Shown: positions 36,735-45,373 of the stretch, piece after piece
Layout: each line of letters begins with the position of its first letter
Numbering within the stretch: the first letter of the stretch is position 1
NCBI GenBank assembly: GCA_965250115.1
Contig: CBDFNJ010000002.1
Location: 1,054,001 to 1,118,000, forward strand
Source: CBDFHB01 sp965250115
GTDB lineage: Bacteria; Acidobacteriota; Vicinamibacteria; Marinacidobacterales; SMYC01
Direction: 5' to 3'
Length of the DNA stretch: 64,000 nt
Made by a program: the position numbers and the translations under genes
The notes under the pieces: generated by a model
What the model was told of the DNA's origin: nothing
What the model saw: only the letters and a program-made list of their open reading frames with translations
The model's database searches: none

Positions 36735-37892
36735 TCAAGGAGTTGGCAGGTAGAGGCCGGCCCCGGGGCCGACCGGCAGGCCCAAGAGAATCCACACGCT
36801 GAGAAGGATCGACCAAACGATCGTGAAGACGATCGTATAGGGCAGCATGAGGGCGATGACCGAGCCCATGCCGGCCTTGCGATCGTATCTGGCGACGAAG
36901 GCGACGATCAGGGCGAAGTAGGACATCATCGGAGCGATAATGTTGGTGACGGAGTCCCCAACGCGATAGGCCGTTTGCACGAGCTCGGGGCTGTAGCCGA
37001 GCAGCATGAACATGGGGACGAAGACCGGAGCCATGATCGTCCACTTGGCGGAAGCGCTTCCCATGAACAGATTGATGAACATGGTCAGCAGGATGAAGCT
37101 CAGCATGAGAGGAATGGGCCCGAGCCCGAGCGCCTTCAACCCTTCGGCACCTTTCACGGCGAAGATCTGTCCCAGGTTGGCCCAGTTGAAAAAAGAAACG
37201 AACTGGGCAGCGAAGAATACCAATACCGTGTAAGTTCCGAGCGTCGAGATCGCCTTTCCCATGCCCTCGACGACGTCGGTATCGTTGTCGATCGTTCCGG
37301 CACCCTTTCCATAGGCGATACTCACGAACAACGAGCCCAGGAAAATGAAGGCGACGATTCCAGAGAGAAACGGCGAGCGCAAGAGTCCGCCAGTCTCGGG
37401 GTTTCGAAGGAACCCCGCGCCCGGGAGGAGGTCCCAGCTCGTGGGGACGGTGCCCCACAATAGGAAGACGCCGAACAGCAGCGAGGCCACGAACGCCCAC
37501 TTGAGACCGCGCTCCTCCTCCACGCTCAGCGTCGTCATCCCTTCACTCGATGGAGCTTCACCGGTGTAGCGGCCGAGCCTCGGTTGAACGACTCTCTCCG
37601 TGACCCACGTTCCCGCAAAGGCGATGAACAATGTCGAGGTCGCCATGAAGTAGTAGTTCGCCGCGGCACTCACGCTGTAGTCGGGATCGACGATCTTGGC
37701 CGCCTCCTCCGAGATCCCCGCCAGCAATGGGTCGACCGTCCCGAGAAGCAGGTTGGCGCTATAGCCTCCTGAAACTCCCGCAAACGCGGCCGCGAGTCCA
37801 ACGAGGGGGTGGCGGCCCGCCGAGTGAAAAATGATCGCTGCGAGCGGGACGAGAAGGACGTAGCCGATCTCACTCGCCATGTTGGACAGCAC
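36735..37892 (-). CDS. AbgT-family transporter, C-terminal part (separated by a frameshift)
   Basis: 385 residues carrying most membrane helices of an AbgT (p-aminobenzoyl-glutamate transporter) protein, from MLSNMASEIGYVLLVPLAAI to the C-terminus. GSASAKWTIMAPVFVPM and YRVGDSVTNIIAPMMSYF are family-typical loops. It continues the protein started at 38265 after one extra base in a G7 run (37925-37931). AbgT proteins import aminobenzoyl-glutamate or export antimetabolites such as sulfonamides. Confidence 0.85.
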   Translation of the reverse strand: MLSNMASEIGYVLLVPLAAIIFHSAGRHPLVGLAAAFAGVSGGYSANLLLGTVDPLLAGISEEAAKIVDPDYSVSAAANYYFMATSTLFIAFAGTWVTERVVQPRLGRYTGEAPSSEGMTTLSVEEERGLKWAFVASLLFGVFLLWGTVPTSWDLLPGAGFLRNPETGGLLRSPFLSGIVAFIFLGSLFVSIAYGKGAGTIDNDTDVVEGMGKAISTLGTYTVLVFFAAQFVSFFNWANLGQIFAVKGAEGLKALGLGPIPLMLSFILLTMFINLFMGSASAKWTIMAPVFVPMFMLLGYSPELVQTAYRVGDSVTNIIAPMMSYFALIVAFVARYDRKAGMGSVIALMLPYTIVFTIVWSILLSVWILLGLPVGPGAGLYLPTP

Positions 37893-38265
37893 ACCGGCGA
37901 GGACGATAGCGAAGGTCAGAAGCCGGGGGGGCGCCGATCAGCCCGCTGCTCTCGGCGAGACCGATCCCCAGCATCGCGACGAAGACGGTACCGAGCGGCG
38001 CGAAGCTCGTGAAGTTCGTCACCATGCTCGTCAGAATCCGGTGCAGACCGGCCAGGTTGAGAAGGCTAACCGGACGAACGGTCTCGCCCGTGCTAGGGTG
38101 GGTCACAAAGACGTCGAAGCTCGCGAAAATCCCTGAGAGGACGACGACTGCGAGGGCGAAGATCGCGAAGAGACTCGCCGGGTGTGGCAGATAGTTTCCG
38201 ACGCGCTCGACGAAATCGAGGAACGCTGCGACATAGCCGGCAGCTTTCGAGCGGCGGTTCGTCAT
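37870..38265 (-). CDS. AbgT-family transporter, N-terminal part
   Basis: Starts at ATG 38265, overlapping the stop of the upstream epimerase gene (ATGA). It encodes FLDFVERVGNYLPHPASLFAI and the first membrane helices up to GLAESSGLIGAP, where homology stops at the G7 run. Reading six G's instead of seven would fuse it to the C-terminal part as a 509-residue transporter, a normal AbgT length. The downstream part of this frame is unrelated. Confidence 0.82.
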   Translation of the reverse strand: MTNRRSKAAGYVAAFLDFVERVGNYLPHPASLFAIFALAVVVLSGIFASFDVFVTHPSTGETVRPVSLLNLAGLHRILTSMVTNFTSFAPLGTVFVAMLGIGLAESSGLIGAPPASDLRYRPRRCAVQHGE

Positions 38266-39278
38266 GAGCCTTGGTAGCGTCGCTTGATGCTCGGGATCAG
38301 GTACTCCTCGAAAGCGCGCTCGACGTCGAACTCCGGCTGCCACTTCCAATCTTGATGCGCCGCGGTGTCGTCGAGATCGGCCGGCCAGGTCTCAACGATG
38401 GCCTCGCGCTTCGAATCGGGCTTGAAGGTGATGTTCGCTTTCGGAAAAGCTTCGACGACAAGGTCTCGAATCTCTGCCGCGGAGAGGCTAAAACTGGTCA
38501 CGTTGTAGACGAGAGGCTGCAGCGACTCCTTTGGGGCCGCCGCGAGCTGGAGCAGGGCATGGCTAGCGTCGGGCATGGCCATGAAGGGGATGCGTACGTC
38601 CGGGCTGACGAAGCAGCGATAGGGCACGTCCTTCGCGGCCGCATGGAGCATCTCGGGCGCGTAGTCGCTCGTACCGCCACTGGGAACGGTGACGGCGCTG
38701 ATCAGCCCTGGAAATCGAACGCCTCGAAAATCGATCATGACCGGCTCTTCGGCCGAGAGCTGTTTGTAGTGCTGGCTCAAGTAGCGGCCGAGGATCTCGC
38801 AGTAGAGCTTGTTGCAGCCGTACATCGTCGTGGGATTCATCCACTCCCACTCGCGGACCCTCGAGTAGCGCGCCTTGGCCTCGGGGGTGGGGAGACCATA
38901 GACGGCGATGGAGCTCGGGAAGAGGAACTGGACCGGCTCGCCCCGCCACTGCGACTGTTCGGAGGCGAGCCTCAGAAGGGCGAGGGTGCCCTCGACGTTG
39001 ACTCGGTGCGCCGTTTCCGGCGTGAACTCCGAGCGCGTCGAAAGGAGCGCCGCGAGGTGAAAGATGGTCTCGATCTCGTACTCCGCGACGAGCCTCTCCA
39101 AGAGGCTCTGATCGAGAATGTCGCCCTGGATGTGGGTGTGCTCGCCGGGTAATGTGTATGGCAGCGGCGCCAAATCGAGCGTGAGAATGGGGCGAGTCGT
39201 CGTTTCCGCGAGCCGCTGCGCGAGCGAGGTTCCGACTTCGCCAGAAGCTCCCGTGACGAGGCTGACTTTCTTGCGCAT
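38262..39278 (-). CDS. NAD-dependent epimerase/dehydratase, L-threonine 3-dehydrogenase-like
   Basis: 338 residues, extended SDR fold. ATG 39278 gives the expected start MRKKVSLVTGASGEVG with the nucleotide-binding loop. Ser/Tyr/Lys catalytic residues are in SSIAVYG and MYGCNK. The C-terminus ETWPADLDDTAAHQDW and EEYLIPSIKRRY resembles epimerase-type threonine 3-dehydrogenases; a sugar epimerase is less likely. Coupled by a 4-base overlap to the AbgT gene, and 34 bp downstream of the esterase gene. Confidence 0.85.
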   Translation of the reverse strand: MRKKVSLVTGASGEVGTSLAQRLAETTTRPILTLDLAPLPYTLPGEHTHIQGDILDQSLLERLVAEYEIETIFHLAALLSTRSEFTPETAHRVNVEGTLALLRLASEQSQWRGEPVQFLFPSSIAVYGLPTPEAKARYSRVREWEWMNPTTMYGCNKLYCEILGRYLSQHYKQLSAEEPVMIDFRGVRFPGLISAVTVPSGGTSDYAPEMLHAAAKDVPYRCFVSPDVRIPFMAMPDASHALLQLAAAPKESLQPLVYNVTSFSLSAAEIRDLVVEAFPKANITFKPDSKREAIVETWPADLDDTAAHQDWKWQPEFDVERAFEEYLIPSIKRRYQGS

Positions 39279-39312
39279 GGACGGAGATGGTATTCGCTTT
39301 CTCTCGATGAGC

Positions 39313-40041
39313 TCAAGCGAGGCGAGCGGAAAGCCACCGGCCGACGTCTCCGATCTCCTCTGCCGAGACACTGTGGGGCATTGCATAGGTGTGCCACTCG
39401 ACGTCGTAGCCGTTCTCCCCGAGCGTCTCGACGGTCGCTTCCGCGAGAGAAAGGGGAACGACGGGATCGAAGCTTCCGTGTCCCATGAAGATAGGAACGG
39501 TACGGTTGGCCTCGGTGCTTTCCGAGGCGATGGGCTCTCTGAGCGGGTGATAGCAAGACAGCGCCAAAATGCCCCCAAGTCTTCCCCTCTCCCTTTGGGA
39601 GAGGCTGGGCGCGCCGCGCGAAGCGCGAGCGCGACCGGGTGAGGGTCCGGGCACCCCTGCATAGAGCGCGATAGCACCACCCTGCGAGAATCCCGCGACG
39701 ACGATCTTGTCGCTGGGCACGCCCGCGTCGAGCTCGTGAGTGACCCATGCCTCGAGCTGCAGGCGCGAGGCTTCCAGATCCTCACGATCGACATGACGCT
39801 CGAGCTCCAGAGTCTTGATGTCGTACCACGCCCTCATGACCATGCCGCCGTTGATGGTTACGGGGCGCTTAGGCGCGTGAGGGAAGACGAATCTCACGCC
39901 GGCCGAAGGCGGTAGCCGAAGCTCGGGGACGATGGACTCGAAGTCGTGACCGTCCGCGCCGAGGCCGTGCAGCCAGATCACGGAAGCTTTCACCTCGCCG
40001 GGCGGATCGATCTCGACCGCGGGTAGGAGCTCTTCCGTCAT
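39313..40041 (-). CDS. Carboxylesterase/phospholipase family hydrolase with an in-frame repeat insertion
   Basis: 242 residues, alpha/beta hydrolase of the YpfH/acyl-protein-thioesterase type: WLHGLGADGHDF, nucleophile in GFSQGG, Asp in DPVVP, His in PHSVS. Between the nucleophile helix (IALYAG) and ILALSCYHP there are about 25 extra residues (VPGPSPGRARASRGAPSLSQ...), encoded by a palindromic repeat at 39584-39645. The insertion keeps the frame. It starts at ATG 40041 overlapping the preceding stop (ATGA). Whether the enlarged loop folds is unknown. Confidence 0.85.
   Translation of the reverse strand: MTEELLPAVEIDPPGEVKASVIWLHGLGADGHDFESIVPELRLPPSAGVRFVFPHAPKRPVTINGGMVMRAWYDIKTLELERHVDREDLEASRLQLEAWVTHELDAGVPSDKIVVAGFSQGGAIALYAGVPGPSPGRARASRGAPSLSQRERGRLGGILALSCYHPLREPIASESTEANRTVPIFMGHGSFDPVVPLSLAEATVETLGENGYDVEWHTYAMPHSVSAEEIGDVGRWLSARLA
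39584..39645. repeat. Palindromic repeat, copy within the esterase gene
   Basis: Contains CCCTCTCCCTTTGGGAGAGG, then a GC-rich stretch, then ACCGGGTGAGGG. The same layout occurs at 63020-63069, and its second half at 60450-60473. It resembles small dispersed genomic palindromes and is read in-frame here. Confidence 0.7.
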
Positions 40042-43000
40042 ACTTTCAGCGCGTCCTCTTGAAGGACCATCGCGAGCTTGTCGAGAAACAGCGCGGCGTC
40101 GCCTTCGGAAAAGACGAGAGGTGGTTTGAGCTTGATGACGTTCTCGAGCGGTCCGTCGGTGCTGCTCAAAACGCCTTCCTCCTTCATGCGATTGACGAGA
40201 TAGGTCGCCTCCTCCGCGGCGGGCTCGAGGCTCTCGCGGTCGCGGACCATTTCGAATCCTAGGAAGAGACCGCGCCCGCGCAGGTCACCCAAGATCGGAT
40301 GCCGCGTTGCCAGATCGCGGAGGCCCTCGAGAGGTATCGCTCCCATCCGCTCGGCGTTCTCGCGCAAGCCCTCGCTCTCGACCACGCCCAGGACGCTCGA
40401 TCCGACCGCGCACGACACCGGGTTTCCGCCGAAGGTATTGAAATACTCCATTCCGGTCTGGAACGACGACGCGATCTCGCGCGTCGTCACGACCGCTCCC
40501 AGGGGATGACCGTTGCCGATAGGCTTTCCCATTGGCACGATGTCGGGGACCGCATCCTGGGTCTCGAAGGCCCAAAAGCGCGAGCCGACTCTTCCAAAGC
40601 CCACCTGTACTTCATCCGCGATGACGACCCCACCCGCTCCGCGTACGGTCGCGTAGAGTTCCCTTAAATAGTGTTGCGGCAGCACGATTTGACCTCCGCA
40701 GCTCATGATCGACTCACCGATGAAGGCGCCTATGGGCCGATTCTCACGGGCGAGTTTCTCGATCGAAGCCGTTGCGGCCTGGACATAACGCTTTCCATAG
40801 CCGGGCTCAGAGGCGCGAAATCGGCCGCGATAGCCGTCGGGCACGTCGAGCTTGTGCACGTGGGCCGCGGCGCCGCTGCCTCCCCGGCCGTCGAACTTGT
40901 AGGGGCTGACCTCGATGAGCGACGTCAAGTTTCCGTGGTAGGCACCTTCGAGCACCAGCGTATCGAGCCGACCGGTATGCGCTCGGGCAAGCCTCAGAGC
41001 GAGGTCGTTCGCCTCGCTACCAGAGTTCACGAAGAAACAAACCCGGAGTGGGTCGGGAAGCGTTGCCGTGAGCCGTTCGGCGTAGCGCACGATGTTGGGA
41101 TGGAGATAGCGCGTGTTCGTATTGAGCACCGCCATCTGCTGTGACGCTGCCCGGACGACGCGAGGGTGACAATGGCCGACGTGGCAGACGTTGTTGACCA
41201 TATCGAGGTAAGGCCGTCCCTCCGTGTCGTAGAGATAGGATTTCCAACCGCGAGCGATATGGAGAGGCGTCTCGTAGGCAAGACTCAGCGTGCCCGAGAG
41301 ATGTTCCCGCCGGCCGCTTTCGACTTGGGTCACTTCTGTCGAGCGAGAAGTCGCCCAGGGCAAACGCAGAAGGCGGCTCGGATCCGGCGACAGCCCGAGC
41401 CAGAGCCGGCGTTCGGAGGGCGCAGCCACGCCCGGATAGTCGCCTTCCTTGTCGAGAAGGTCCAGGATGATTTGAAAGTGGAGGTGGGGAGGCCAGTTGC
41501 CGTTAATTGGGTAGTTGCCGACTTTCGCGAGGGCGGTGCCCTGGCGGACGGGTTGCCCCTTCTCCGAATCGGAGATTGAATCTTCCGATAGGTGTCCGTA
41601 GAGAGTCCAGAAGCGATCGCCGTCGCCAGTCTCGTGCTCGAGCAGAATCGTGGGACCGTAGTCCAGGGGGGCGTCGTTGAGAGCGAAGCTGTGCACCGTA
41701 CCGTCGAGGGGTGCATGCACCGGCGTGCCCGCCTCGACCCAGAGGTCGACGGCGAGATGCACGCTACGCGGCTCGTTTCCCTCAACCGGTCCGGGTCTGA
41801 ACCCGGCGCTCGCGTAGAGCGGTCGCGCTTCCCCGTAGCCTCCCGCGCCCACACGGGCGCCCGCTGCCTTCACCGCACGGAACAGGTGTACCGTGAACCC
41901 CTCGGCGTCTTCCAGGACATCGAGACCACCGAGCTCTTGGCTTCCCACGCTGAGGTCGAGCAGATGAACCCTTTCCTTCGAAAGGTCGAAAGGGAGCACG
42001 TTTCCGGATTCGCTCGCGTGATCGTCGAGCCACTGGGTGACGGCTTTGGCTCGGGGATGCGCGGTCATGCCGCAGGCGTCGCGAAAACGATAGTACGCGA
42101 GACGGGGGCACTCCACGCGGAGTCGATCCAGGAGATTCCAGGCGGGGTTCTCGCTCACGCGCAGGTAGTTCTTCTCGGGCTCTTCGCGAAACTGCCGCGC
42201 CGAGATCGAGACGCTCATCGCCAGGCGTGTCGCGACGAGAGGATAGACGAGTGAGAGCTCGAGCTCGCTCAGAGGACGCGCCTCGTGATATCCGGCCACG
42301 ACGGCGGAAGCCGCACGGAACGGGTCCCTCTTGTCGAGCATGCAATAGGCCGCCGCATTGGCTAGCTCGCAGACGATGGCGGACTCGATGATATCGCCGA
42401 AATCCAGGATACCCGCGGCCTCGCCGTCCAGGACCAGGACGTTGTGGTCGTTTCCGTCGTTGTGGATCACGCCCGAAGGCAGTGACGAAAGTTCGGGAGC
42501 GACCTCCGTTTCGTAAAGGGAGAGGTAATAGCTCAAAAGCTCGCGCCGTCCCTCGTTCTCGACGAGCGCGATGCCGTCGTACAGAATCTCGGGAGCGCTC
42601 TCCGCCCGCCACATGAGCTTGCGCCTTTTTGAGTCGTGACGGAGACCTTCGAGCGCTCGATCGAGCCTTCCCATGAAACGTCCCACGCTCCGCAACAACG
42701 ACTCCGGGTGCGGCTTCGAAAGCGCGAGCGGCCGGCCGGGGAGATAGTTGAATAATCTACAGGGGTAAGACGGCCCGTCGTCTCCCTCGACCTCGGTCAT
42801 CGTGCCGCCTTCGCTGAGCTCTCGGAGTTGCAGGATCACGATCTCCGGGTCGCGATGGGCGACGTGTCGAAGCGCTTCGTTCTGGAGCTCGAGGACCGAT
42901 CGGGGCTCCTCCGTATTGCTAAACTTGAGGACGAGCTCAGTGCCCTCCCGGTTTCTGAGGTGGAAGTTCTGATCGCGCTCGCTTGGCAGTTCCTCTAGGA

Positions 43001-43082
43001 CTTCGACCTCGAGGCCGTAGAGTTGCCGGGCGACGTCGACGGCCCGTTCCGCGCTGAAGCGGGGGCGATTCTGGCTCAACAC
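40038..43082 (-). CDS. Three-module protein: APH-type kinase, M23 peptidase-like, class III aminotransferase
   Basis: 1,014 residues. Module 1 (about 20-300) is aminoglycoside/choline-kinase-like, with GVIHNDGNDHNVLV and LDFGDI as catalytic and metal motifs. Module 2 (about 430-560) is LytM/M23-like: HLAVDLWVEAGTPVHAP, LYGHLS, PHLHFQ. Module 3 (about 600-1,010) is a class III PLP aminotransferase/phospho-lyase fold with FVNSGSEAND and IADEVQVGFGR; the expected PLP lysine segment reads PMGKPIGNG. Kinase plus phospho-lyase recalls the hydroxylysine kinase and phosphohydroxylysine phospho-lyase pair. Coupled with the esterase gene by a 4-base overlap. Confidence 0.85.
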   Translation of the reverse strand: MLSQNRPRFSAERAVDVARQLYGLEVEVLEELPSERDQNFHLRNREGTELVLKFSNTEEPRSVLELQNEALRHVAHRDPEIVILQLRELSEGGTMTEVEGDDGPSYPCRLFNYLPGRPLALSKPHPESLLRSVGRFMGRLDRALEGLRHDSKRRKLMWRAESAPEILYDGIALVENEGRRELLSYYLSLYETEVAPELSSLPSGVIHNDGNDHNVLVLDGEAAGILDFGDIIESAIVCELANAAAYCMLDKRDPFRAASAVVAGYHEARPLSELELSLVYPLVATRLAMSVSISARQFREEPEKNYLRVSENPAWNLLDRLRVECPRLAYYRFRDACGMTAHPRAKAVTQWLDDHASESGNVLPFDLSKERVHLLDLSVGSQELGGLDVLEDAEGFTVHLFRAVKAAGARVGAGGYGEARPLYASAGFRPGPVEGNEPRSVHLAVDLWVEAGTPVHAPLDGTVHSFALNDAPLDYGPTILLEHETGDGDRFWTLYGHLSEDSISDSEKGQPVRQGTALAKVGNYPINGNWPPHLHFQIILDLLDKEGDYPGVAAPSERRLWLGLSPDPSRLLRLPWATSRSTEVTQVESGRREHLSGTLSLAYETPLHIARGWKSYLYDTEGRPYLDMVNNVCHVGHCHPRVVRAASQQMAVLNTNTRYLHPNIVRYAERLTATLPDPLRVCFFVNSGSEANDLALRLARAHTGRLDTLVLEGAYHGNLTSLIEVSPYKFDGRGGSGAAAHVHKLDVPDGYRGRFRASEPGYGKRYVQAATASIEKLARENRPIGAFIGESIMSCGGQIVLPQHYLRELYATVRGAGGVVIADEVQVGFGRVGSRFWAFETQDAVPDIVPMGKPIGNGHPLGAVVTTREIASSFQTGMEYFNTFGGNPVSCAVGSSVLGVVESEGLRENAERMGAIPLEGLRDLATRHPILGDLRGRGLFLGFEMVRDRESLEPAAEEATYLVNRMKEEGVLSSTDGPLENVIKLKPPLVFSEGDAALFLDKLAMVLQEDALKV

Positions 43083-43101
43083 GCGCGGATTCTATCACGC
43101 G

Positions 43102-44532
43102 CTACTTCAGCAACTTCTTCAGCCAGCTGAGCTTTCCCCCGCCGTAGGGCGGGTAGCGGATGGGGGGGTCGAAGACGAGCGAGCCTCTCACCACCGATTT
43201 CTTGTGGGAGAAGAGATCGAAGGTGAATCGGCCGTGGTATCGCCCGATGCCGCTCGAGCCTCGGCCTCCGAAGGGCAGATTCGGGTTCGAGAACTGCAGC
43301 AGCGTATCGTTGATGGCGCCGCCGCCGAAGGGAATCTCCTCGAAGACCCGCTCCTGGTTCTTCCGGTCGTTGGAAAAGAAGTAGAGAGCGAGGGGACTTC
43401 TGCCGAGGCTCGTCTTCGCGATGGCCTCGTCCAGCCTGTCGTAGGTCAGCACGGGGAGAATCGGTCCGAAGATCTCTTCGGAGAGCATCGTGGAGCCCTC
43501 GGGGACGGATTCGATGACGGTTGGCGCGATATAGAGGTGGTCTCGATCCGATTGGCCTCCAATGACGACGTGTCCGTCGCTCAGGTACGAGGTGAGCCGG
43601 TCGAAGTGACGGCGGTTGATGATGCGGCCGAAGTCCGCGCTCTCCGCGGGGTCCTCACCAAAGGAGCGCTCGATGTTCTTCGCCAGCCCGGACAGCAAAT
43701 CTTCTTGCATCGCGGTCGGCACCAGAACGTAGTCTGGAGCGATGCACGTCTGGCCCGCGTTCAGAAACTTGCCCCAAGCGATGCGACGCGCCGCCCGGTG
43801 GAGGTCGACGTCTTCGTCGAGGATCGCGGGACTCTTCCCGCCGAGCTCGAGCGTCACTGGCGTCAAGTGCTTCGCGGCTGCTGCGGCGACGATCTTCCCG
43901 ACGGTTTCGCTTCCGGTGAAGAAGATGTGATCGAAGCGCTCTTCCAGCAGCGCGGAGCCCGTTTCGACCCCACCCGTCGCGGTGCTGACGAGCTCCGGCG
44001 GGAAGTACTTGCGGACCAATCTGGACACGAGCCGCGAGGTCTCGCCCGCCCACTCCGACGGCTTGAGGAAGGCGCAATTCCCTGCGGCCAGCGCGCCGGC
44101 CAGGGGAGCCATCATCAGCTGGAAGGGGTAGTTCCAGGGGCCCATGACGAGCACGACTCCGACAGGCTCGGAGTGGACGTAGCTCGTTGCCGGAAACAGC
44201 ACGAGCGGCGTCGGCACGCGCAGGCGCTCCATCCAGACGTGCAGGTATTTGAGCGCGAAGCGTGCTTCCGAAAGGACGAAACCTGTCTCTGAAGCATAGG
44301 CCTCGAATTTGGGTTTGCCGAGGTCCGCCCGCAGGACCTCGTGGACGTCTTCGAGGTTGTCCGTGACGAGCGCCACGAGAGCCTCGAGCTGCTCGCGGCG
44401 AAAGCTGGCCGAGCGCGTCAGGCCGCTCGAAAAAAACCGCCGCTGTGCTTCCAGCGTGGCGGCGAGGTCGGATGAGTCGAACGTGTCGATGGGACGATCG
44501 TTCAGCCGGGGCTCGTCCTGTCGGTCGCTCAT
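43102..44532 (-). CDS. Aldehyde dehydrogenase (class 3-like)
   Basis: 476 residues; oxidises aldehydes to acids with NAD(P). Catalytic Cys in NAGQTCIAPDYV, general base Glu in LELGGKSP, cofactor segment FTGSETVGKIV. The length and C-terminal LFSHKKSVVRG fit class 3 / fatty-aldehyde dehydrogenases; the last residues (SWLKKLLK) could be membrane-associating. ATG 44532 overlaps the stop of the upstream exonuclease-type gene. The three-module gene follows 19 bp later. Confidence 0.92.
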   Translation of the reverse strand: MSDRQDEPRLNDRPIDTFDSSDLAATLEAQRRFFSSGLTRSASFRREQLEALVALVTDNLEDVHEVLRADLGKPKFEAYASETGFVLSEARFALKYLHVWMERLRVPTPLVLFPATSYVHSEPVGVVLVMGPWNYPFQLMMAPLAGALAAGNCAFLKPSEWAGETSRLVSRLVRKYFPPELVSTATGGVETGSALLEERFDHIFFTGSETVGKIVAAAAAKHLTPVTLELGGKSPAILDEDVDLHRAARRIAWGKFLNAGQTCIAPDYVLVPTAMQEDLLSGLAKNIERSFGEDPAESADFGRIINRRHFDRLTSYLSDGHVVIGGQSDRDHLYIAPTVIESVPEGSTMLSEEIFGPILPVLTYDRLDEAIAKTSLGRSPLALYFFSNDRKNQERVFEEIPFGGGAINDTLLQFSNPNLPFGGRGSSGIGRYHGRFTFDLFSHKKSVVRGSLVFDPPIRYPPYGGGKLSWLKKLLK

Positions 44533-45269
44533 TCGATCTCGAGCTCCGCGACGAGCGGCAGGTGATCGGACGCGCGTTTCGCCAGCCGGGCGCGGGCACG
44601 GTAGGCGTGGCTCAGGCGCAGGTCGCCTCGGACGTAGAGTGCATCGAGAGGTCGGAGCGGTCCCCAGGCTGGAAACGTCGGGATGGGCCGCTCAACTCCG
44701 CGAAAGCCAGCGGGAACCAGGAGCTTCTTGCCGAGGGTTCCCCAAATGTCGTTGAAGTCCCCGGCGACGAGCGTAGGTGTCTGGCGGTGAAGTCCGACGA
44801 AAGGGTGGCTCTCCAGAAACCGCCGTAGCTGGATCTTCCGTTCGATCCCGGAAAGTCCCAGGTGCAAGTTGTAGACGTGCAGCGTGCGCGTGTGCTTGCC
44901 CGGCATGCCAGTGAGACGCACGCGGTAGCGGGCGTGGAGCACGCTCCGTTTCTTCTTGGGAGAGATCGTCAAATCGATGTTCGTGGTCTCCGTGAGGGGA
45001 AAGCGGCTGAGCATGGCGTTCCCATAGGCGCCGCCGCCGCGAATTCTGACGTTGGGGAAATAGGTCCGATGCCGGAACCCCAGGAAATCACCGAGAAGAT
45101 CCACCTGTTTGTCGGCGTTCGTCCTTCTCGCGTGCTGATCGACTTCTTGCAGAAGCACCAGATCGGGCTCGTAGCGGGCGATCACCCGCGCGACACGCAT
45201 CGGGTCGTAGCGTCGGTCGACGCCTCCGATGCATTTGTGGATGTTGTAGGTGAGAACTCGCAGATGCAC
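44529..45269 (-). CDS. Endonuclease/exonuclease/phosphatase family protein
   Basis: 246 residues: VLTYNIHKCIGG start, metal Glu in LLQEVD, GNAMLSRFP, GDFNDIW, and the C-terminal SDHLPLVAELE. Members act on phosphodiesters of nucleic acids, lipids or nucleotides; the substrate cannot be told. First gene of a tightly coupled leftward run to the aldehyde dehydrogenase. No signal peptide. Confidence 0.9.
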   Translation of the reverse strand: MHLRVLTYNIHKCIGGVDRRYDPMRVARVIARYEPDLVLLQEVDQHARRTNADKQVDLLGDFLGFRHRTYFPNVRIRGGGAYGNAMLSRFPLTETTNIDLTISPKKKRSVLHARYRVRLTGMPGKHTRTLHVYNLHLGLSGIERKIQLRRFLESHPFVGLHRQTPTLVAGDFNDIWGTLGKKLLVPAGFRGVERPIPTFPAWGPLRPLDALYVRGDLRLSHAYRARARLAKRASDHLPLVAELEIE

Positions 45270-45373
45270 AAGAATCGAGAAGCTCAGTTAGTGAGCGATG
45301 ATAGCACGACTGAAACCCTAACTCTGATATGATTCCCGCCTGTACACTTTGGGTTAGGGAGCGTCGGAAATAC

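Noticed and set aside
35538..37463. 641-codon plus-strand frame
   Set aside because: It runs antisense to the kinase and AbgT genes, and its composition (runs of D, E, R, G) is that of a reverse-strand frame.
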